64,000 nt of DNA from the NCBI RefSeq assembly GCF_016625195.1, contig NZ_JACVUP010000001.1, positions 186,001-250,000 of the forward strand. The letters run 5' to 3'. The notes beneath the pieces are model-generated. The model saw only the letters and a list, made by a program, of their open reading frames with translations. It was not told where the DNA came from and did not search any database. The position numbers were made by a program, and so were the translations under genes. The DNA comes from Erwinia sp. S63 (GTDB lineage: Bacteria; Pseudomonadota; Gammaproteobacteria; Enterobacterales; Enterobacteriaceae). Below are positions 58,943-64,000 of the stretch, piece by piece (the stretch's first letter is position 1; every line of letters starts with the position of its first letter).

Positions 58943-59252
58943 GTTTTAGGATAACGACGCTATCAGCGCGGGTATGAGCTTTGAGCGAGTGCCCGCGCCA
59001 AAATCCCCCTCATCCATTCTGCAAATCAATGGTCTTATCACCCGAGCTTTTTCCATCAATCCTCCACTGTTTTTCAGCAGTTTAGCCGGTTCATTTTCCG
59101 TGTCTCAGGCGAAGCGGCAGCCAGGCGTTTTGGCGATTTTTGATGTCGTGACAGAGAGTTAGTGCCGGATTTTCAGATAAAGATTATACTTGCTGCACCG
59201 GCCGATCCTGCATAATCGACCCCACGTATTCACTTCATGAAATGGAATAAAT
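58943..59252 (+). other. Intergenic region wzx-galF
   Basis: No gene is supported. A 7-bp GC stem GCGCGGG/CCCGCGC (58966-58998) may end the wzx transcript. The AT-rich stretch before galF with TATACT (about 59187) is the likely promoter zone, but its -35 is poor. Confidence 0.5.
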
Positions 59253-60146
59253 ATGACCAAGCTTAAAGCAGTAATCCCGGTTGCGGGTCTCGGTATGCAT
59301 ATGCTCCCTGCAACAAAAGCTATCCCGAAAGAGATGCTGCCAATCGTCGACAAACCAATGATTCAATACATCGTTGACGAATGTGTGGCGGCGGGCATCA
59401 AGGAGATTGTGCTGGTCACCCATGCTTCCAAAAATGCAGTGGAAAACCACTTCGACACCACTTATGAGCTGGAAGCGCTGCTTGAAGCGCGCGTAAAACG
59501 TCAGCTGCTGAGCGAAGTGCAATCGATCTGTCCTCCTGGCGTGACCATTATGAACGTGCGTCAGGCGAACCCGCTGGGCCTCGGCCACTCTGTGCTGTGT
59601 GCACGCCCGATGATCGGTGATAATCCGTTCGTGGTAGTGCTGCCAGATGTGCTGCTGGATGACTCAACCGCTGACCACCTGCGCTACAACCTCGCCGCCA
59701 TGGTGGCTCGTTTCGAAGAAACCGGTCACTCACAGGTGCTGGCGAAACACATGCCGGGCGAAGACCTGACCGAATACGGTGTTCTGACTACAGAAGCGCC
59801 GATCGATAACCCTGGCGACATCAGCACTATTACTAACATTGTTGAGAAACCAGAAGCGGGCCAGTTGGATTCAGACCTGACTGCGGTCGGTCGTTATGTA
59901 CTGTCTGCGGATATCTGGCAAGAGCTGGAAAACACCGAGCCGGGCGCATGGGGCCGTATCCAGCTGACTGATGCCATCGCATCACTCAGCAAAAAGAAAC
60001 CTGTTGATGCACAATTGCTGACGGGTACCAGCTTCGACTGTGGTAAAAAAATGGGCTACATGCAGGCCTTCGTTTCTTACGGTCTGCGTAACAATGCGCA
60101 GGGTCGTGATTTCCGTGAAGCTATCCAGAAAATCCTGGCGAAATAA
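59253..60146 (+). CDS. galF: GalF, UTP-glucose-1-phosphate uridylyltransferase regulatory/isoform subunit
   Basis: A 297-residue nucleotidyltransferase. The N-terminal loop reads [20 protein letters not shown]; the MH dipeptide in place of TR distinguishes GalF from GalU and is linked to weak or modulatory activity. Further blocks are [41 protein letters not shown] and [15 protein letters not shown]. It supports UDP-glucose supply for exopolysaccharide. In enterobacteria galF typically borders capsule or O-antigen loci, as here. It is followed by galE after 44 bases. Confidence 0.93.
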   Translation: MTKLKAVIPVAGLGMHMLPATKAIPKEMLPIVDKPMIQYIVDECVAAGIKEIVLVTHASKNAVENHFDTTYELEALLEARVKRQLLSEVQSICPPGVTIMNVRQANPLGLGHSVLCARPMIGDNPFVVVLPDVLLDDSTADHLRYNLAAMVARFEETGHSQVLAKHMPGEDLTEYGVLTTEAPIDNPGDISTITNIVEKPEAGQLDSDLTAVGRYVLSADIWQELENTEPGAWGRIQLTDAIASLSKKKPVDAQLLTGTSFDCGKKMGYMQAFVSYGLRNNAQGRDFREAIQKILAK

Positions 60147-60190
60147 TCCATTCTCATGCCGCGCCGCTTGCGCGGTTTAAAGGAGTACAC

Positions 60191-61204
60191 ATGGCTATTT
60201 TGGTAACGGGCGGAGCAGGGTACATCGGCTCCCATACGGTGCTGGCGCTGTTAGAGCGCGGTGACGACGTTGTGGTCCTGGATAACCTTTGCAATGCTTC
60301 GCGCGAAGCCATCAATCGCGTGGAGAACCTGTCTGGCAAGAAAGCGGTGTTCGTTGAAGGCGACATCCGCGATCGCGCCTGCTTGCGTGACCTGTTTGCC
60401 GCCAACGATATCTCAGCAGTGATTCATTTCGCAGCATTGAAAGCCGTCGGCGAATCCACACGTATGCCGCTGGAATACTATGAGAACAACGTGGCAGGCA
60501 CCGTGGTGTTGCTGGAAGAGATGCGCGCCGCTGGGGTTTGGAACTTTATCTTCAGCTCCTCAGCGACCGTTTACGGCGCCGATGCACCGGTTCCTTACGT
60601 GGAAACTACGCCAATCGGTGGCACCACCAGCCCGTACGGCACCTCAAAGCTGATGATCGAATTCGTGATGCGCGACTTCGCTAAAGCCGACCCGAATTTT
60701 AAAGCCATCGCGCTGCGCTATTTCAACCCGGTAGGCGCGCACGAGTCTGGTGAGATTGGTGAAGATCCTACTGGCATCCCTAACAACCTGCTGCCGTATA
60801 TCGCGCAGGTGGCGATTGGTCGTCTGGAGAAACTGGGCGTGTTTGGCGATGACTACGATACGCCAGACGGCACCGCACAGCGTGACTACATCCACGTGGT
60901 GGATTTGGCCGAAGGGCATCTGAAGGCGCTGGACCATCTGCCGAAAGTGACCGGCTACAAGGCTTATAACCTTGGCGGCGGAGTAGGGTTCTCAGTGCTG
61001 GAGATGATCAAGGCATTCGAGAAGGCTTCTGGTAAGGCGATTCCGTTTGAGTTCAAACCACGCCGTGATGGTGATCTGCCGGCGTTCTGGGCGGATGCAA
61101 GCCTTGCCAACACCGAGCTGGACTGGCGGGTGACACGTGGGATCGATGCGATGATGCGTGATACGTGGAACTGGCAGAGTAAGAACCCGGATGGGTTTAA
61201 GTAA
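60191..61204 (+). CDS. galE: UDP-glucose 4-epimerase
   Basis: Interconverts UDP-glucose and UDP-galactose, providing galactosyl donors for the exopolysaccharide. It is a 337-residue extended short-chain dehydrogenase with the NAD motif TGGAGYIGSHT at about 6-16, FAALKAVGES, the catalytic serine region FSSSATVYG, and the Y-x3-K pair in SPYGTSK. Further conserved blocks are RYFNPVGAH and RDYIHVVDLAEGH. AAAGGAG precedes ATG 60191. It ends the galFE unit at a strong terminator. Confidence 0.96.
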   Translation: MAILVTGGAGYIGSHTVLALLERGDDVVVLDNLCNASREAINRVENLSGKKAVFVEGDIRDRACLRDLFAANDISAVIHFAALKAVGESTRMPLEYYENNVAGTVVLLEEMRAAGVWNFIFSSSATVYGADAPVPYVETTPIGGTTSPYGTSKLMIEFVMRDFAKADPNFKAIALRYFNPVGAHESGEIGEDPTGIPNNLLPYIAQVAIGRLEKLGVFGDDYDTPDGTAQRDYIHVVDLAEGHLKALDHLPKVTGYKAYNLGGGVGFSVLEMIKAFEKASGKAIPFEFKPRRDGDLPAFWADASLANTELDWRVTRGIDAMMRDTWNWQSKNPDGFK

Positions 61205-61221
61205 CTCTTGATGAATTGATC

Positions 61222-61248
61222 AAAACCCGGCATCTGCCGGGTTTTTTT
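61222..61248 (+). terminator. Rho-independent terminator of galE
   Basis: AAAACCCGGCA/TGCCGGGTTTT forms an 11-bp stem with a 2-base loop and is followed by further T residues. Confidence 0.92.
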
Positions 61249-61342
61249 ATGGCTAAATTTACTAACATTATGGCTGTTTGTTTTTTAGTCAGTAGAGAGA
61301 TCTTAGGCACAGATTATTCCTAAACCCCAGCAAATAAGATTA

Positions 61343-61375
61343 ATGTTCAAACTCTATATGCCCTTGTTTGAACAT
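61343..61375. promoter_or_regulatory. Perfect inverted repeat in the galE-manC gap
   Basis: ATGTTCAAAC (61343-61352) and GTTTGAACAT (61366-61375) are perfect inverted copies with a 13-base spacer. No T tract follows. Possible operator; the protein is unknown. Confidence 0.5.
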
Positions 61376-61555
61376 GGAGGAAATTCGAGCTTTAACTATC
61401 AGAAAAAGCAACTATATTCAATCAGGTCAATAGGTTGGATTTAAGCGAAACGATTAGGTGATATAAAGCTTCGTAACAGTCGCATAAGACAATAACCATG
61501 TTATTTCATCAGCACAAAATGTATTATTTGCGGTGGCTTTGGTGTTGGCTGAGGC

Positions 61556-61584
61556 TTGACGAATAATTAACCGTCTCATGTAAG
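61556..61584 (+). promoter_or_regulatory. Putative promoter of the manC operon
   Basis: TTGACG (61556-61561), a 17-base spacer and TGTAAG (61579-61584) lie just upstream of the second JUMPStart element. The remaining part of 61249-61735 has no supportable gene. Confidence 0.45.
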
Positions 61585-61615
61585 AGAGGCGGAGCACACA
61601 AAATTGACTTGTTAC

Positions 61616-61654
61616 ACAGCATATTGGTTGCTGCAAGCCAAGGGCGGTAGCGTG
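61616..61654 (+). promoter_or_regulatory. Second JUMPStart / ops element, before manC
   Basis: A 39-bp pattern ends in AGCCAAGGGCGGTAGCGTG, identical in its last 19 bases to the element before wceG. The ops core is 61643-61654, 82 bases before manC. It marks an RfaH-type polysaccharide operon beginning here. Confidence 0.9.
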
Positions 61655-61735
61655 GCTGTTTTTTATAATGCGTTGAAAAAATAACCCGCTCTAAATTGAT
61701 AAAGCAGTTTTAAATGACACATTAGAGGTTGTGGA

Positions 61736-63151
61736 ATGTTACTTCCCGTAATTATGGCCGGAGGAACCGGCAGTCGTTTGTGGCCCCTTTCACGCGAACT
61801 CTATCCAAAGCAATTCATCAGTTTGCATGGGCAGCACTCAATGCTGCAGGAAACCGTCAACCGCTTAACCGGAGTTGAAGCACGCGCTCCTCTGGTTATC
61901 TGTAACGAAGAGCACCGCTTCCTGGTCGCCGAACAGCTTCGCCAAATCAACAAGCTTTCTCACAACATCATCCTTGAACCGGTTGGCCGTAATACCGCCC
62001 CAGCCATTGCTCTCGCTGCGCTGAATGCGATTGAGCAGGGGGATGACCCTGTACTGCTGGTGTTGGCTGCAGATCATGTCATTGAAAATCGTGCGGCATT
62101 CCATCAGGCGATTACTACAGCTACTAAATATGCCAAGCAAGGCCATTTAGTCACCTTCGGTATCGTGCCGACAGGTCCTGAGACAGGCTACGGTTACATC
62201 CATCGTGGAAGCCAGATTTCGGATGATTTGAACGCCCCATTCGGCGTACAACGCTTTGTCGAAAAACCCAATCTTAAAACAGCGGAAGATTACCTCGCCT
62301 CCGGTGAATATTACTGGAACAGCGGCATGTTTATGTTCCGCGCAAAACGTTACCTGCAAGAGCTGGAAAAATTCCGCCCTGATATTCTTGAAGCCTGCCA
62401 GCGCGCGATGGCGAACGTCAAAGAAGGCAGTGACTTTATCAGCATCGATAAAGATGACTTTATCGCTTGTCCGGATGAATCCGTTGATTACGCGGTAATG
62501 GAACAAACCGATGCGGCTGTAGTTGTGCCATTGGATGCGGGTTGGAGTGATGTAGGTTCATGGTCAGCGCTGTGGGAAGTAAATGAGAAGGATACTGCGG
62601 GTAACTCACTAAAGGGCGACACTTTCCTGCACAACACTAAAAATTGCTATATCAACAGTGAAGACCAATTGGTTGCAGCCATTGGTGTAGAAGATCTTGT
62701 GATCGTAAATACCAAAGATGCTGTACTGGTTGCGCGTAAAGATCAGGTACAGGACGTAAAACGTGTCGTTGAATTCCTGAAGTCAGAATGTCGTAGTGAG
62801 TATCGCCGTCACCGTGAAACCTATTGGCCATGGGGTCGTTGCGATCTGATCGTTAACACCGGACGTTTTAACGTAAATCGTATTACGGTGAAACCGGGGG
62901 AATCCTTCGAATTACAGATGCATTACCATCGCACTGAACACTGGGTGATTCTGTCTGGTACCGCGAAGGTGACGATTCAGGATAAGACCCTGTTGTTAAC
63001 CGAAAACCAATCTACCTTCATTCCTATTGGTCACCAGCACACGCTGGAAAACCCTGGCAAAATTCCTTTAGAGCTATTGGAAATCCAGTCTGGTTCATAC
63101 CTCGGTGATGACGACCTCATTCTGATTAAAGAGCAATTTGCCCGTAAATAA
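61736..63151 (+). CDS. manC: Mannose-1-phosphate guanylyltransferase / mannose-6-phosphate isomerase ManC (CpsB)
   Basis: Makes GDP-mannose from mannose-1-phosphate and GTP. The 471 residues have an N-terminal nucleotidyltransferase ([23 protein letters not shown], about 5-27; [30 protein letters not shown]). A C-terminal cupin-type isomerase domain follows (RPWG-like [37 protein letters not shown]). AGAGGTTGTGGA precedes ATG 61736. It is the first gene of a second polysaccharide operon, with manB following after 15 bases. Confidence 0.95.
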   Translation: MLLPVIMAGGTGSRLWPLSRELYPKQFISLHGQHSMLQETVNRLTGVEARAPLVICNEEHRFLVAEQLRQINKLSHNIILEPVGRNTAPAIALAALNAIEQGDDPVLLVLAADHVIENRAAFHQAITTATKYAKQGHLVTFGIVPTGPETGYGYIHRGSQISDDLNAPFGVQRFVEKPNLKTAEDYLASGEYYWNSGMFMFRAKRYLQELEKFRPDILEACQRAMANVKEGSDFISIDKDDFIACPDESVDYAVMEQTDAAVVVPLDAGWSDVGSWSALWEVNEKDTAGNSLKGDTFLHNTKNCYINSEDQLVAAIGVEDLVIVNTKDAVLVARKDQVQDVKRVVEFLKSECRSEYRRHRETYWPWGRCDLIVNTGRFNVNRITVKPGESFELQMHYHRTEHWVILSGTAKVTIQDKTLLLTENQSTFIPIGHQHTLENPGKIPLELLEIQSGSYLGDDDLILIKEQFARK

Positions 63152-63166
63152 GGATTCAAAGAAATA

Positions 63167-64000
63167 ATGGAAGCACTAACTTGTTTCAAAGCTTACGACA
63201 TCCGCGGTGAGCTGGGCAAAGAGCTCAATGAAGATATCGCTTATCGTATTGGCCGTGCATATGGCGAATTCATTAAGCCAAAAACAATCGTCGTCGGTGG
63301 AGACGTGCGCCTCACCAGTGAATCTCTGAAGCTGGCGATAGCAAATGGTCTGCGGGACGCTGGCACAGATGTGCTGGATATTGGCATGAGCGGTACAGAA
63401 GAGATTTACTTCGCCACTTTCCACCTCGATATTGACGGGGGAATTGAAGTCACCGCCAGCCATAATCCAATGAACTACAATGGCATGAAACTGGTACGTG
63501 AAGGCGCACGCCCTATTAGCGGTGATACAGGCCTCCGCGATGTACAGCGCTTAGCCGAAGCGAATGAGTTTTCAGCCGTCGATGAATCAAAGCGCGGTAG
63601 CTACAAACAGATTTCAGTGTTGGACAGTTATGTAGATCATTTGATGGGCTACATCGATTTGGCTAATTTTAAAAAGCCAATGAAACTGGTGATCAACTCA
63701 GGCAATGGCGCTGCAGGCCATGTCATTGATGAAATAGAAAAGCGCTTCCAGCTGGCAAATGCACCGGTCAGCTTCATCAAGGTGCACCATCAGGCAGATG
63801 GCAACTTCCCTAACGGCATCCCTAACCCTTTACTGCCTGAATGTCGAAAAGATACTTCTGATGCAGTACGTGCACACAATGCAGATATGGGTATTGCATT
63901 TGACGGTGATTTCGATCGCTGCTTCTTGTTCGATGAAAATGCAGAGTTCATCGAAGGTTACTATATCGTGGGCCTCCTGGCTGAAGCGTTCCTGAAAAAA
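63167..64000 (+). CDS. manB: Phosphomannomutase ManB (CpsG), N-terminal part (runs off right edge)
   Basis: Converts mannose-6-phosphate to mannose-1-phosphate, the ManC substrate. The 278 visible codons cover [15 protein letters not shown] at the N-terminus, the phosphoserine loop [13 protein letters not shown], and the metal-binding loop [12 protein letters not shown] near 245. The enzyme is normally about 456 residues, so roughly 180 are missing beyond the edge. Sequence here is visibly more AT-rich than in galE, suggesting a separately acquired cluster; this is an impression, not a measurement. Confidence 0.95.
   Translation, partial: MEALTCFKAYDIRGELGKELNEDIAYRIGRAYGEFIKPKTIVVGGDVRLTSESLKLAIANGLRDAGTDVLDIGMSGTEEIYFATFHLDIDGGIEVTASHNPMNYNGMKLVREGARPISGDTGLRDVQRLAEANEFSAVDESKRGSYKQISVLDSYVDHLMGYIDLANFKKPMKLVINSGNGAAGHVIDEIEKRFQLANAPVSFIKVHHQADGNFPNGIPNPLLPECRKDTSDAVRAHNADMGIAFDGDFDRCFLFDENAEFIEGYYIVGLLAEAFLKK

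Noticed and set aside
1..64000. CRISPR arrays or rRNA genes
   Set aside because: No regularly spaced direct repeats of CRISPR length and no rRNA signature sequences were seen on either strand.

Overview
The window is chromosomal DNA of a plant-associated enterobacterium, most likely Pantoea (or a close Erwinia relative). The evidence is near-full-length similarity of most housekeeping proteins to Escherichia coli, the E. coli 47-minute gene order (metG-mrp, thiMD, fbaB, yegS, yegQ-cyaR, baeRS-mdtDCBA, yegD, dgcE, udk-dcd-asmA-yegH, exopolysaccharide genes, galF), and an amylovoran/stewartan-type exopolysaccharide locus where E. coli has colanic acid genes. No rRNA, CRISPR array, prophage or complete insertion sequence was seen.

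Layout. 1-8.6 kb: partial metG (-), mrp, a GNAT acetyltransferase, the peroxide-defence pair ahpC-ahpF with a well-spaced OxyR-type site, a small CxxC protein, a TPP riboswitch with thiM-thiD, and fbaB. 8.8-13.5 kb: a leftward sugar-acid cluster rspB - MFS - ydfI - rspR, preceded by a perfect CRP box and lacking rspA. 13.8-16 kb: a chromosomal pemI-pemK toxin-antitoxin pair, tRNA-Asn and a Gfo/Idh oxidoreductase. 16-19 kb: a MITE-like palindromic element, yegS, the sRNA gene cyaR, and trhP (yegQ). 19-31 kb: the envelope-stress/efflux operon mdtABC-[vapBC]-mdtD-baeS-baeR, with a vapBC pair inserted inside it. 31-43 kb: an aldo/keto reductase, an OprB-like porin, yegD, a DgcE diguanylate cyclase without its C-terminal EAL domain, a PAP2 phosphatase, udk, dcd, an enterobacterial intergenic repeat, asmA and yegH.

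43.4-61.2 kb: the exopolysaccharide locus. Candidate RcsAB boxes and a JUMPStart/ops element precede wceG (initiating sugar-phosphate transferase). Then come wza-wzb-wzc (export and chain-length control), a strong terminator, three glycosyltransferases, the tailspike-like WceF, a pyruvyltransferase, a further glycosyltransferase, the flippase Wzx, galF and galE. The Wzy polymerase gene (amsC/wceL), expected right after wzc, is absent. 61.5-64 kb: after the galE terminator a second JUMPStart/ops element opens another polysaccharide operon starting manC-manB and running off the right edge.

How it fits together: GalF, GalE, ManC and ManB supply nucleotide sugars; WceG, the glycosyltransferases and the pyruvyltransferase build a lipid-linked repeat unit; Wzx flips it; and Wza/Wzb/Wzc export it. 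RcsAB-like boxes and RfaH-type ops elements suggest envelope-stress and antitermination control. DgcE (c-di-GMP), CyaR and BaeSR-Mdt add signalling and envelope-stress functions nearby.
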